From Chloroflexus sp. MS-G (GTDB taxonomy: Bacteria > Chloroflexota > Chloroflexia > Chloroflexales > Chloroflexaceae): a DNA stretch of 64,000 nucleotides. Position numbers and translations under genes: made by a program. The notes beneath the pieces are model-generated. The model saw nothing but the letters and a program-made list of their open reading frames with translations, did no database searches and had not been told where the DNA came from. Positions 25,688-34,827 of the stretch are shown one piece after another (the stretch's first letter is position 1; every line of letters starts with the position of its first letter). The DNA is taken from assembly GCF_000735195.1 (NCBI RefSeq), contig NZ_JPIM01000010.1, positions 1-64,000 on the forward strand, given 5' to 3'.

Positions 25688-27400
25688 TTGCTCGATAGTT
25701 TACGACGCTTACATTCGGTGCTCACCATGTGGCCACTCGTCCGGCAGGCACGCTATCTCGGTCGCTATCGTGAAATTGCTCAGGTGCTGGTTCACCACGG
25801 ATTTGGCTATCTGGTCGATCAGCTCGGGCTGAGCGCGCTCTTATCATTGCCGCGACGGGTCATTTTACGAGCACCGGCGCCGCCGCCCCTTGGCAGTGCC
25901 GCACGGCTGCGTGAGGCGCTGATTGAGCTTGGGCCGACGTTTGTGAAGTTGGGTCAGGCGTTAAGCACTCGTCCCGATTTATTGCCGACCGATGTAATTA
26001 GCGAGCTGAGTAAGCTACAAGATACGGTCCCCCCCTTCCCTGGTGAACAGGCAGTGGCCCTGATTGAGGCGACGTTTCAAGCCCCAATTGAACAAATATT
26101 CATTCACTTTGAGCGACAGCCCTTTGCGGCTGCTTCACTCGGTCAGGTGCACGCTGCTGTCTTACCCGATGGTACGCAAGTGGTTGTGAAGGTACAGCGT
26201 CCCGATATTGCCAATCGTATTCAAACCGATTTGGCGATTCTGGCCGATCTGGCCGCGCTAGCTCAAGAGCGTCTGCCTTTGGCCGCTCAATACAATGTGT
26301 GCGAGATTGTTTGGGAATTCAGTGCAATGCTGCGCGCCGAGCTTGATTATGTACGTGAGGCACGCAACGCCGAGCGCTTTCGGCAAATGTTCTGCGGGAA
26401 CCCAAATATTTACATTCCGCGGGTGTATTGGGAATATACCGATACCCGCATCCTTACGACCGAGCGTATTGTTGGTATCAAATTGAATGATACTGCCGGA
26501 TTACGAGCTGCTGGTGTTGATCTGCCACGATTGGCGCGGGCATGCCTCGATATTACCCTGGAAGAGATTTTTGCCCACGGCTTCTTTCATAGTGATCCTC
26601 ACCCAGGGAACTTCTTTGTGATCAACGGTGATGTGCTAGGGGTAGTCGATTTTGGTCAGGTCGGAACGCTTGACCACGCCACAATGCAGGGTTTGCTCTG
26701 GATGATGGGAGCACTGGTCAACCACGATAGTCAGGGCTTGCTACGTGCACTTGAGCGGCTAGGAGTTATTGCACGGCGTTCGGCAACAATGGCATTACGG
26801 CGCGATCTGGAACGTTTTGTTGAGGGTTTTGTTGATCGACCGCTGGGGCTGATTTCAGCCCGTGAGACGTTCGAGGGTCTCACCGCGCTTCTACGCCGAC
26901 ATCGATTGGTCATTCCTGGGCCACTGGCCACCCTGCTGAAAACTATTGTGATGATGGAAGGGTTAGGAATGCAGCTCGATCCAGGACTGAATGTCTTTGC
27001 CGCAGCCCGTCCGTACATACAACGGGCATTGCGCGAGCAGATCAATCCGACTGCACTCGGTGCCCAGGCACTTGCCGGTGGTCGTGAATTGGGTGAACTG
27101 GCCTTTGAGATTCCCATGCAATTGAGCCAGAGTCTGCAACATCTTAACGATGGTGAGCTACGCCTTCAAACCCGTGAACTGGAATTGCGGCGCGTTGCCT
27201 CGGCGCTCATCGGCGCGGCCAACCGCCTAGCACTGGCATTGGTTGTGTCGGCATTTATTGTTGGCGTTGCGGCGCTGGTGATTGCTATGCGTGCATTTAA
27301 CTGGTACGGCCTCTTGCCATGGACGCTGCTCTTCGTTGGAGTCGGCGGGGTTGTTACCGGTGGAATCATGTTGACATTGGCCTTATTGCGCCGTGAATAG
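25688..27400 (+). CDS. ABC1/UbiB/AarF-family atypical kinase
   Basis: 570 residues from TTG 25688; ATG 25727 is an alternative and neither has a good ribosome-binding site. Family hallmarks are in order: KLGQALSTRPDLLP (the KxGQ motif), the alanine-rich loop AAASLGQVHAA, VVVKVQRP lysine, the catalytic HSDPHPGNFF, and VVDFGQVG as the DFG equivalent. Two transmembrane helices end the protein (~510-565). Homologues support ubiquinone or other isoprenoid-quinone synthesis and membrane-lipid homeostasis through ATPase/kinase activity. Chloroflexus makes menaquinone, so a strict UbiB role is not assumed. Confidence 0.88.
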   Translation: MLDSLRRLHSVLTMWPLVRQARYLGRYREIAQVLVHHGFGYLVDQLGLSALLSLPRRVILRAPAPPPLGSAARLREALIELGPTFVKLGQALSTRPDLLPTDVISELSKLQDTVPPFPGEQAVALIEATFQAPIEQIFIHFERQPFAAASLGQVHAAVLPDGTQVVVKVQRPDIANRIQTDLAILADLAALAQERLPLAAQYNVCEIVWEFSAMLRAELDYVREARNAERFRQMFCGNPNIYIPRVYWEYTDTRILTTERIVGIKLNDTAGLRAAGVDLPRLARACLDITLEEIFAHGFFHSDPHPGNFFVINGDVLGVVDFGQVGTLDHATMQGLLWMMGALVNHDSQGLLRALERLGVIARRSATMALRRDLERFVEGFVDRPLGLISARETFEGLTALLRRHRLVIPGPLATLLKTIVMMEGLGMQLDPGLNVFAAARPYIQRALREQINPTALGAQALAGGRELGELAFEIPMQLSQSLQHLNDGELRLQTRELELRRVASALIGAANRLALALVVSAFIVGVAALVIAMRAFNWYGLLPWTLLFVGVGGVVTGGIMLTLALLRRE

Positions 27401-27623
27401 AAAGACGACTCTGATTGCTTGTTGACATCCAGCGATACCTCCGGTGTGATCGTAGTTGCTCACCTACAATCATTGCTAGAGGAAGCTGATAGATGCGTTG
27501 AGAGAATGCCTACGTACTCCCCCACGACCTTCTTCCAACAGAGGGAGGCTTCCTCCGTTTTCAGTACGGATGGCGATACTCAGCATAAACAGGCCGTGTG
27601 CCACCCCGAGCAATGCATCCCGA

Positions 27624-27653
27624 TGTACGGGCGCAGCGGTGCTGCGCCCCAAC
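27624..27653 (+). repeat. dispersed repeat 'GATGTACGGGCGCAGCGG', copy 2
   Basis: tgtacgggcgcagcggt then gctgcgccccaac, with perfect gggcgcagc/gctgcgccc arms, in the spacer 27401-27661, which otherwise shows no gene. Confidence 0.65.
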
Positions 27654-27661
27654 TGTTGCCC

Positions 27662-28288
27662 TTAGTCAGTATGGCTGAGCAAACGATTAATTGTGGCAAC
27701 GATTAATCGCCGCTCAACAGCTTTTATTCGTTCATGGAGAGATTCAACTGTATCATCAGGTAAGATCGGTACTTCAGCTCTCGCCAGAATGGGACCATCA
27801 TCAACCCGTGGTGTAACCCGATGAATAGTGCAACCGGTGACAGGCAATCTGAGGCGAAGCGCATCGGCGACGACGTGGGCACCGCGCAACGCCGGAATGA
27901 CCAACCCACTGCTGGTTGTTACGGTATCACCACCATCATCCGGTAAGAGGGCCGGATGTTGATTGATCACCCGCTCAGGGAAGCGTTCTAGAAATGAAGC
28001 CGAGAGGACGCGCATAAAGCCGGCAAGTACAATCAGATGCGGCTCAAAGCATGCCACCACTCCGGCCAGACGCTGTTCCCATTGCTGACGTAGTGGTCCC
28101 CGTGGCGCTAGTAGCGGAATATGAGCCGCAGCAATACCGGCCTGAAGCGCACGCTGTAGCCCATACGCCTGAGCACGATCGCTCACAACCAGGACCACCT
28201 CTCCGGCCAGATCGCCATTTGCCTGCGCATCGAGCAGCGCTTGCAAATTGCTACCGCTCCCACTCAACAAAACGACGATATTGGGCAC
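27662..28288 (-). CDS. purN: phosphoribosylglycinamide formyltransferase (GART)
   Basis: 208 residues, GTG start with ggag inside the end of purD, three bases after its stop. N-terminal VVLLSGSGSNLQALLDA is the phosphate-binding segment; NQHPALLP holds the catalytic Asn and His; GCTIHRVTPRVDDGP holds the catalytic Asp. It transfers a formyl group from 10-formyltetrahydrofolate to GAR in purine synthesis. Compared with the usual family layout there is an insertion of roughly 15 residues (DDGGDTVTTSSGLVIP) between HPALLP and the helix before GCT, at the folate-cleft side. Translational coupling with purD is likely. Confidence 0.92.
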   Translation of the reverse strand: MPNIVVLLSGSGSNLQALLDAQANGDLAGEVVLVVSDRAQAYGLQRALQAGIAAAHIPLLAPRGPLRQQWEQRLAGVVACFEPHLIVLAGFMRVLSASFLERFPERVINQHPALLPDDGGDTVTTSSGLVIPALRGAHVVADALRLRLPVTGCTIHRVTPRVDDGPILARAEVPILPDDTVESLHERIKAVERRLIVATINRLLSHTD

Positions 28289-28291
28289 GGC

Positions 28292-29536
28292 TTACTCCTG
28301 ACCAATATCGCGCCGGAAATGTTTGCCTTCGAAGCGGATTTGATCGGCAGCGGCGTAGGCGCGTTCCCTAGCCTGCTTCAGCGTTGAACCGAGGCCGGTC
28401 ACCCCTAAAACCCGCCCACCTGCCGTACAAAGGCCGTTAGGGCCAATCGCAGTACCGGCATGAAACACCATAACCTGATCTTCATCGAGCGCCTCAACAC
28501 CACGGATCACATCACCCTTGCGGGGACGACCAGGGTAGCCAGCGGCGCATAGAATGACACAGACAGCGTAACCCTTACGTCGGCGCAGCAGATTGGGCTG
28601 TAATTGGCCGGTGGCACAGGAATACAGCGCTCCGAGAAAATCGCCATCGAGCAGTGGTAAGACGGCTTGGGCCTCTGGGTCACCGAAGCGGGCATTGAAC
28701 TCGAGTACTTTGGGGCCTTCGGCGGTCAGGATTATTCCGGCGTAGAGCAAGCCGCGAAACGGTGTTCCGCGGGCGGCTAACTCTTGTACGACCGGTTGCA
28801 TGCAGCGAGTAACGATCTCATCGAGGATTGCGGGCGTCACCTCATCAACCGGTGCGATTACTCCCATACCGCCAGTGTTAGGGCCGCGATCACCTTCCTC
28901 GAGGCGCTTGTGATCGCGCGCCGTCGGCAATGGCCAGAGTCGCTCACCATCGCAGAGCGCCTGAACTGAAACCTCGCGCCCGTACAGTCGCTCTTCGAGC
29001 AAAAGGTGATGACCGGCGGGAATACTGCTCAATTTTGTAATCGCCTCGAGCGTCTCGTCCAGAGTCTCAGCGACAATGACACCTTTCCCTAACGCCAGAC
29101 CATCTGCTTTCACCACCCAGGCTTTGCCACTAGCGCGGGCAAATTCAGCCGCTTCAGTTGCCGAAGCAAAGACATGGCTCTGCGCTGTTGGAACGCCAAC
29201 CGCTGCCATAATCTCTTTGGCAAACGACTTACTGCTCTCGATGCGTGCGGCTGCTGCCGTTGGCCCAAAGGCCGGGATGCCAGCAGCCTGAAAGGCGTCA
29301 ACGATACCGTCGGCAAGGGGGTTATCAGGCCCTACCACCAGGAGATCAATCTTTTCTTGCTGGGCAAGATCAATGAGAGCCGGGTAATCGTTCAGCGGGA
29401 AGGGAACATTACGGCCGTAACGTCCGGTACCAGGATTACCTGGAATAGTCAGGAGTTTCGTAAAGCCAGGTGAGCTGGCAATTTTCCAGGCCAGTGCGTG
29501 CTCACGCCCACCAGATCCAATCAGTAATACGTTCAT
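28292..29536 (-). CDS. purD: phosphoribosylamine-glycine ligase
   Basis: 414 residues from ATG 29536, which yields the canonical start MNVLLIGSGGREHALAWK; the frame continues to ATG 29557 seven codons upstream, and neither start has a clear ribosome-binding site. ATP-grasp ligase: KADGLALGKGV, LLEERLYGREVSV, TGGMGVIAP and EFNARFGDPEAQ are all family motifs. It joins glycine to phosphoribosylamine, the second step of purine synthesis. It is immediately followed by purN. Confidence 0.94.
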   Translation of the reverse strand: MNVLLIGSGGREHALAWKIASSPGFTKLLTIPGNPGTGRYGRNVPFPLNDYPALIDLAQQEKIDLLVVGPDNPLADGIVDAFQAAGIPAFGPTAAAARIESSKSFAKEIMAAVGVPTAQSHVFASATEAAEFARASGKAWVVKADGLALGKGVIVAETLDETLEAITKLSSIPAGHHLLLEERLYGREVSVQALCDGERLWPLPTARDHKRLEEGDRGPNTGGMGVIAPVDEVTPAILDEIVTRCMQPVVQELAARGTPFRGLLYAGIILTAEGPKVLEFNARFGDPEAQAVLPLLDGDFLGALYSCATGQLQPNLLRRRKGYAVCVILCAAGYPGRPRKGDVIRGVEALDEDQVMVFHAGTAIGPNGLCTAGGRVLGVTGLGSTLKQARERAYAAADQIRFEGKHFRRDIGQE

Positions 29537-29772
29537 AGATTTGTCATTACGATCCATGCTTTCTTGTGTACCAGTGATGACAAGTATAGCATGATCGTCG
29601 CCATTGGATGACGGGCAAGAGTCAGATTATGAGGTGGCGACGCCTCATCGTAATCGGTACCGATTACAAGAGTTGATACGTTACACGCTATCAAACAAGC
29701 CAGGTGCTCGTGCCAACACCGGATTATCGGGTTTATTGCTTGCTGGTCTATACCTAGCCCGGCGAACCAATT

Positions 29773-29985
<213 letters not shown>

Positions 29986-30000
29986 AGATTGTATAAACGT

Positions 30001-30471
30001 ATGCAAATCACCATCATAAACCTCCTCCCAACAGAGATTGAGCGGTTCCCCGAACTTCGGGCCAGAGGAACCTACTTGTTGCATTTCTGGCTAGAACATC
30101 CTCTCGAAGCGATCGCCATCGGTCGTTTTGGAATCTTCGCGTTAATGCCCGGCCATTACTACTATATTGGGAGTGCTTTTGGCACAGGCGGCCTGGCAGC
30201 CCGACTTCGACGGCATATGACCATCCACAAACGTTGCCACTGGCATATCGACTATCTACGCCCGTACCTTGAATTACAGACGATATGGGTATCACCAACA
30301 AACGAACGTCTAGAATGCGTCTGGTGTACATTACTGGCAACATTACCAGAATTATCACGCCCAATTACGCATTTTGGGGCTTCTGATACAGGTTGTGGAG
30401 GGCACCTGTTTTACGCAGTAGATGCCGTCACTGAGGCACGTATACATCACGCATTGCTGGCAGCAACATAA
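30001..30471 (+). CDS. DUF123 / GIY-YIG-like protein
   Basis: 156 residues from ATG 30001. An upstream GTG at 29977 lies inside MITE copy 2, so it is not used. GTYLLHF, IGRFGIFALMPGHYYYIGSAFG and HWHIDYLRPYL are the signature of DUF123, a GIY-YIG-fold domain often fused to or encoded beside endonuclease III. Here it is free-standing. A nuclease or nucleic-acid-binding role is inferred from the fold; no experimental function is known to me. The element insertion 15 bases upstream must have replaced or supplied part of its promoter region. Confidence 0.82.
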   Translation: MQITIINLLPTEIERFPELRARGTYLLHFWLEHPLEAIAIGRFGIFALMPGHYYYIGSAFGTGGLAARLRRHMTIHKRCHWHIDYLRPYLELQTIWVSPTNERLECVWCTLLATLPELSRPITHFGASDTGCGGHLFYAVDAVTEARIHHALLAAT

Positions 30472-30498
30472 CCCAATGTTCATCTTAACCCAACAACA

Positions 30499-30536
30499 AA
30501 CAGGTGCAGTACATCCCCATCTGTACCGCACCTGTT
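30499..30536. terminator. bidirectional terminator between the DUF123 gene and the act operon
   Basis: 15-bp arms aacaggtgcagtaca / tgtaccgcacctgtt with one mismatch and an 8-base loop, between convergent genes. Confidence 0.75.
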
Positions 30537-30572
30537 TATGTTTGGCAGACGAACAGCTCGACTACACGTAAC

Positions 30573-30911
30573 CTATTCCCGTACCGGCAATCCACGCTCA
30601 ACGATCAGATCCATTGCCCGATCAATCGGAATGTGTACCTTACCCTCCATCGTGTAGCCATAGCTGTTGAGTAATCTGCGTGTCTCGTTAACGTAGGACT
30701 GATACGTGTTACCGGTTACCGGTGCTGGTTGCGGAGTAAAGGGCAACCGTCCGGCCAACAACACGACCAGACTCAGAACGATAAATACCATCAAGCCAGC
30801 GATCATCAGCCGACTCAGGGAAGGTTCAACTGCTGTACGGCTGGCCCGCGCCGGTTGTGAAGGTCGAGCAACAGTATAGCGTGGCGCAGAATAGTTCGGA
30901 CGATAGCTCAT
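30573..30911 (-). CDS. actG: alternative complex III subunit ActG
   Basis: 112 residues. One transmembrane helix (~36-55) with a basic, proline-rich N-terminus and a short extracytoplasmic C-terminal domain. It is last in the act operon, 20 bases after actF. Position and single-helix layout match the small ActG subunit of Chloroflexus alternative complex III. It has no cofactor-binding motif and is probably structural. Confidence 0.82.
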   Translation of the reverse strand: MSYRPNYSAPRYTVARPSQPARASRTAVEPSLSRLMIAGLMVFIVLSLVVLLAGRLPFTPQPAPVTGNTYQSYVNETRRLLNSYGYTMEGKVHIPIDRAMDLIVERGLPVRE

Positions 30912-30931
30912 TGGTCTCTCTCCTCTACGTG

Positions 30932-32167
30932 TTAGTGATGACCACTATTCTGTAACTGCTCCATATTCGGATCGCGGAGAGGCAGGAGCGGCGCTTGCTG
31001 GACATTGGCAGCAAACAGCGCTACCACCAGACCGATCAAGCCAATCGGTGCAGCAATATCAGTAATGGTAATATCCCACAGATGCTCGCGAAATTCGGGC
31101 AAAATGATCCAGGCCATATCGACAAAGCGCATGAGCACAATCCAGCCAGCAATTGTGGCAAGGGTTGTCAGATTGCGCTTCGTACCACGGAAGAGTAATA
31201 CAAAGAAGGGCAATGCAAAAGCGAAGAGCATCAAAGCCAATGCCACAAATTCCCAACCGTGCTGAGTGCGATGTACATACCAGGGTGTAAACTCCGCGAC
31301 ATCACCTGACCAGATAATGATCAACTGACCATAAGACATGTACGTCCACAACACGGTAAAGGCAAATATCAATTTACCAATATCGTGGATCGGCTTCACC
31401 GAGACATACTCTCGGAAAAGAGTCGCATCGCGTACACGGCTCATCATCAATGCCAGGAAAGCCAGGGTCATAAGACCAGCATTTGCCATGTAGTGCGCAC
31501 CATAAATTGTCGAGAACCAGTGTGGGTCAAGTGACATCGCTACGTCAAACGAGAAGAACGTAACGGTGATAACGAAGAGTGCGGCCCCAATACCGCTTAG
31601 ACGGCGCATCCGGGTTGCCAACTTCTTCGCATCACCGCCAACATCCTGCTGGCGAGACCAAGCCCGCAGCGTGTACGCCAGGATTGTCCAGATCACGAAG
31701 AAAATTGCAATCCGGGCTGTCACCCACAATGGGCTTAGCCACGGCACCTTGTGGGCAATAATCGGATCAAACTCAGCGCCATCAGGTGTCACTACTTCTG
31801 GATTTGCCCACTCATACAATGGGTGCTCGAGCCCCAACGCCTTGTACGTATCGAAATAACCGAGGGCAATTGGGATGAACAGCAATCCCATGATTGGCAA
31901 CGTAGCAGCGCCGGCTTCGAGCATGCGGCGCACCGTAACTCCCCAGGCGCCACCGGTTAGATGCTGTACCATCAGGAAACCGAGACAACCGAGGGGGATT
32001 GTCATTGCTACATAGTAGCCATAAATATACGACTCGAAGAACGATGTTGGATTAAGAAAATAACCAGCAACCAGTACGCCGATACCCAGTACAGCGGCCG
32101 TCAAACCCAGCATTTGTACCTGTCCAAGCTGTGGGATACGGGTCTGTGAGATAGTTGTTGTCGCCAT
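30932..32167 (-). CDS. actF: alternative complex III subunit ActF (NrfD/PsrC-like membrane protein)
   Basis: 411 residues with about ten hydrophobic helices, homologous in layout to ActC of the same operon. Patterns such as SFDVAMSLDPHWFSTIYGAHY and FTVLWTYMSYGQLIIIWSGD are characteristic of the ActF/quinol-interacting family. It is a membrane subunit of the quinol:electron acceptor oxidoreductase that replaces cytochrome bc1. 18 bases after actE. Confidence 0.93.
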   Translation of the reverse strand: MATTTISQTRIPQLGQVQMLGLTAAVLGIGVLVAGYFLNPTSFFESYIYGYYVAMTIPLGCLGFLMVQHLTGGAWGVTVRRMLEAGAATLPIMGLLFIPIALGYFDTYKALGLEHPLYEWANPEVVTPDGAEFDPIIAHKVPWLSPLWVTARIAIFFVIWTILAYTLRAWSRQQDVGGDAKKLATRMRRLSGIGAALFVITVTFFSFDVAMSLDPHWFSTIYGAHYMANAGLMTLAFLALMMSRVRDATLFREYVSVKPIHDIGKLIFAFTVLWTYMSYGQLIIIWSGDVAEFTPWYVHRTQHGWEFVALALMLFAFALPFFVLLFRGTKRNLTTLATIAGWIVLMRFVDMAWIILPEFREHLWDITITDIAAPIGLIGLVVALFAANVQQAPLLPLRDPNMEQLQNSGHH

Positions 32168-32185
32168 GGATTCTAACCTTCCCGC

Positions 32186-32803
32186 CTAGTTACCAAGCCG
32201 TGCTCGTTCCTCAGGAGGCACATCATCAATAGTAGCATTTTGGCTCAACTGTAGTGCCCGAATGTAAGCAGCAATTGCCCAGCGATCCTCTGGCGTAATG
32301 CGTGACGCATAGCCATACATCGACTGATAGCCACCATTCTGAGGATCACCGCGGTAAACGCCATTCGTAATGACAACGAAAAAGTGGCTCAGCGGCGCTT
32401 CACGCAAACGTTGTTGATGGAAATTCGCCGGTACAATACCACCCCGTTCGGCAACCATACTTGCCCCATAGCCAGCCTCGCCATGACATACAGCGCAGTA
32501 GATGTTGTACTTCAGTTGGCCACGTAAGAGCAAGTCTTTGGTTACCGGGAAAGGCATCGCATCCACTTCCTTTCCATCGATCAGACCGGTATAGAGAAAC
32601 TCATCGGTCTTGATAACTTCATACGGGATCGTTCCCACTACATTGGGACGCGATGAACGTCCGTCAGCGAAGAAGCTGCTCGGCTCATAGGTAGTGTACT
32701 TCTGCTGATCGTACATGTCTTGATGGCATGCGGTCAGCAACAGCACCAGGAAGCCGATCCAACCGAAGCGAATGATACGTGATGTCAGGCGAGGCGTCTG
32801 CAT
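32186..32803 (-). CDS. actE: alternative complex III subunit ActE, monohaem cytochrome c lipoprotein
   Basis: 205 residues. Lipobox LLTAC with Cys26 as the probable lipidated residue. One haem motif CAVCH (Cys103, Cys106, His107) followed by GEAGYGAS. The haem region resembles class I cytochromes c, and a distal Met is likely in the YQSMYGYASRI segment. It accepts electrons from the other haem/Fe-S subunits on the extracytoplasmic face. 9-base gap after actD. Confidence 0.94.
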   Translation of the reverse strand: MQTPRLTSRIIRFGWIGFLVLLLTACHQDMYDQQKYTTYEPSSFFADGRSSRPNVVGTIPYEVIKTDEFLYTGLIDGKEVDAMPFPVTKDLLLRGQLKYNIYCAVCHGEAGYGASMVAERGGIVPANFHQQRLREAPLSHFFVVITNGVYRGDPQNGGYQSMYGYASRITPEDRWAIAAYIRALQLSQNATIDDVPPEERARLGN

Positions 32804-32812
32804 GGGATTCCC

Positions 32813-33352
32813 TCAGTATGTTACTTCAGAAACCTGCATCGGATTCAATGAGCGCAGGAACTGCGAAGTACGCGAACGATCAAACAATGGATCTGTTGCT
32901 TCAATGCACAAGAAGAAAGCATCTTGTGACGCATACTGAAAACGGGGAACGTTGAACACCGGATGGTACGGCGCCGGTAACCCGTTTAACACGACCATTC
33001 CAATTGCCGAAGCAAACGAAGCCAGCAGAATACCACTTTCAAAGGTGATCGGGATCATTGCCGGCCAATTGGTAATATCGAGTGGACGACCACCGACATT
33101 TAGCGGATAATCGACGATATTACCAATGTATTGTAAGATAAACCCTGCCGCCGCCCCGATCAGCCCAAAGAGAAGGACGAGCCGCGGTACACCCGTATCA
33201 CCGTGAGCAATTTCCTCAATCACCTCTTCAATCGGGAAGGGTGAAAAGGCATCCATCTTTGTATAGCCGGCGGCTTTCGCCTTGCGTGTCGCTTCAATGA
33301 GCGCTTCAGGTGTTGGAAACTCGGCCATGATGCCGTATACGTCGTTACGCAT
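32813..33352 (-). CDS. actD: alternative complex III subunit ActD (DUF3341)
   Basis: 179 residues. The N-terminal cytoplasmic part begins YGIMAEFPTPEALIEATRKA, the DUF3341 hallmark, followed by two transmembrane helices (~60-80 and ~100-120). Structural subunit without cofactors. The gene lies between actC and actE with short gaps, preserving the canonical order. Confidence 0.93.
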   Translation of the reverse strand: MRNDVYGIMAEFPTPEALIEATRKAKAAGYTKMDAFSPFPIEEVIEEIAHGDTGVPRLVLLFGLIGAAAGFILQYIGNIVDYPLNVGGRPLDITNWPAMIPITFESGILLASFASAIGMVVLNGLPAPYHPVFNVPRFQYASQDAFFLCIEATDPLFDRSRTSQFLRSLNPMQVSEVTY

Positions 33353-33364
33353 TGCCTTCCTCCT

Positions 33365-34825
33365 CTAGTCTGCTGTGGCTGCACCATGAGCAGGGCTGTG
33401 ATCGTGCCCGTGATCGTGGGCACCGTGCTCTGCCCGTCGCCTTGCTTTCTCAGTCTCTTGATACAGGAACATCCGCATCTCAAAGATGTTGATCATCGGC
33501 AAGACCCGGATGAAGAGGAAGAGCAGCGTAAAGAAGAGACCAAAGGTACCGATATACAGTGACCAGTCCCAGATCGTTGGGATATATAGACCCCACGATG
33601 ACGGCAAGAAGTCGCGTTCGAGCGAGATAACGATGATCACGTACCGCTCGAGCCACATACCAACACTGACAATTAGGGAGATGATAAGCAATGCTGGGAT
33701 ATTCTGACGCACCTTCTTAAACCAGAGCGGCTGGATTGCAACTGCGTTGCAGAAGAGCAGACCCCAATATGCCCACGAGCTTGGCCCAAACAAGCGGTTG
33801 TAGAGCAAGTATTCCTCATACTCATTACCGCTGTAGAGCGAGGCAAAGACCTCCATGAAGTAGCCGTAGACCACAATCATCCCTGTGGTCAGCATCACCT
33901 TCGCCATAACGTCAAGGTGATGCATTGTGATGTAGCTCTCGAAACCATAGAAGGTACGTACCGGGATCATCAGTAGCAGCACCATCGCGAATCCGGCAAA
34001 CACGGCACCAGCCACGAAGTAAGGTGGAAAGATCGTAACTTGCCAGCCCGGCACTTGCGAAATGGCGAAGTCGAGCGAGATGATAGAGTGTACTGACACT
34101 ACCAGCGGCGTTGAGAGACCGGCCAGCAAGATTGAGGCCATCTCGTAGCGGTGCCAGTGGCGAGCAGAGCCACGCCAGCCCAGCGCTGCAATACCGTATA
34201 GCCGCCTCACCCAGATATTCTTGGCCCGATCACGCAGGGTGGCGAAATCGGGAATCAATCCCACCAACCAGAATATCAGCGATACTGTAGCATAGGTTGT
34301 AATTGCAAACACGTCCCACGCCAGAGCGCTGCGGAACTGTGGCCACATCCCGTGGGTGTTCGGATACGGGATCAGCCAGTAGAAGAGCCATGGCCGACCA
34401 AGGTGCAGGATCGGGTAAAGACCGGCGCAAGCCACCGCAAACAGAGTCATTGCCTCAGCAAAGCGGTTAATCGAATTGCGCCAGCCCTGATTGAGGAGCA
34501 ACAAGATCGCTGAGATAAGAGTACCGGCGTGACCGATACCGATCCACCACACGAAGTTGATGATGTCCATGCCCCAGCCGACCGGGATATTAATACCCCA
34601 GATACCGACACCACGAATGAACAGCCAGGTTACCGCCACAAAAAAGATCATCAACATGAAAAATGCCACACTGAAGCCAGCCAGCCAGCCTTTAGGCGTC
34701 TTCAGCGGCGGCGTGAGGGGAACATCGCCGATCTTAGCAGAGATCGACGAGTAGGTTTCTCCCGGCAACAGATAGGCCTCCCCATCGTCTACTGGCCGGG
34801 TGCGGAGTGGTTGTGCCTGTGCCAT
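33365..34825 (-). CDS. actC: alternative complex III subunit ActC (NrfD-like quinol-binding membrane protein)
   Basis: 486 residues from ATG 34825, chosen because aaggtggaagg precedes it and it starts 2 bases after the actB stop; the frame is open further upstream inside actB. About ten transmembrane helices. NrfD/PsrC-family pattern, including GIGHAGTLISAILLL near the quinol site. The C-terminus is His-rich (HGAHDHGHDHSPAHG), which may bind metal or be disordered. With ActB it forms the proposed quinol-oxidising core. Confidence 0.94.
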   Translation of the reverse strand: MAQAQPLRTRPVDDGEAYLLPGETYSSISAKIGDVPLTPPLKTPKGWLAGFSVAFFMLMIFFVAVTWLFIRGVGIWGINIPVGWGMDIINFVWWIGIGHAGTLISAILLLLNQGWRNSINRFAEAMTLFAVACAGLYPILHLGRPWLFYWLIPYPNTHGMWPQFRSALAWDVFAITTYATVSLIFWLVGLIPDFATLRDRAKNIWVRRLYGIAALGWRGSARHWHRYEMASILLAGLSTPLVVSVHSIISLDFAISQVPGWQVTIFPPYFVAGAVFAGFAMVLLLMIPVRTFYGFESYITMHHLDVMAKVMLTTGMIVVYGYFMEVFASLYSGNEYEEYLLYNRLFGPSSWAYWGLLFCNAVAIQPLWFKKVRQNIPALLIISLIVSVGMWLERYVIIVISLERDFLPSSWGLYIPTIWDWSLYIGTFGLFFTLLFLFIRVLPMINIFEMRMFLYQETEKARRRAEHGAHDHGHDHSPAHGAATAD

Positions 34826-34827
34826 TG

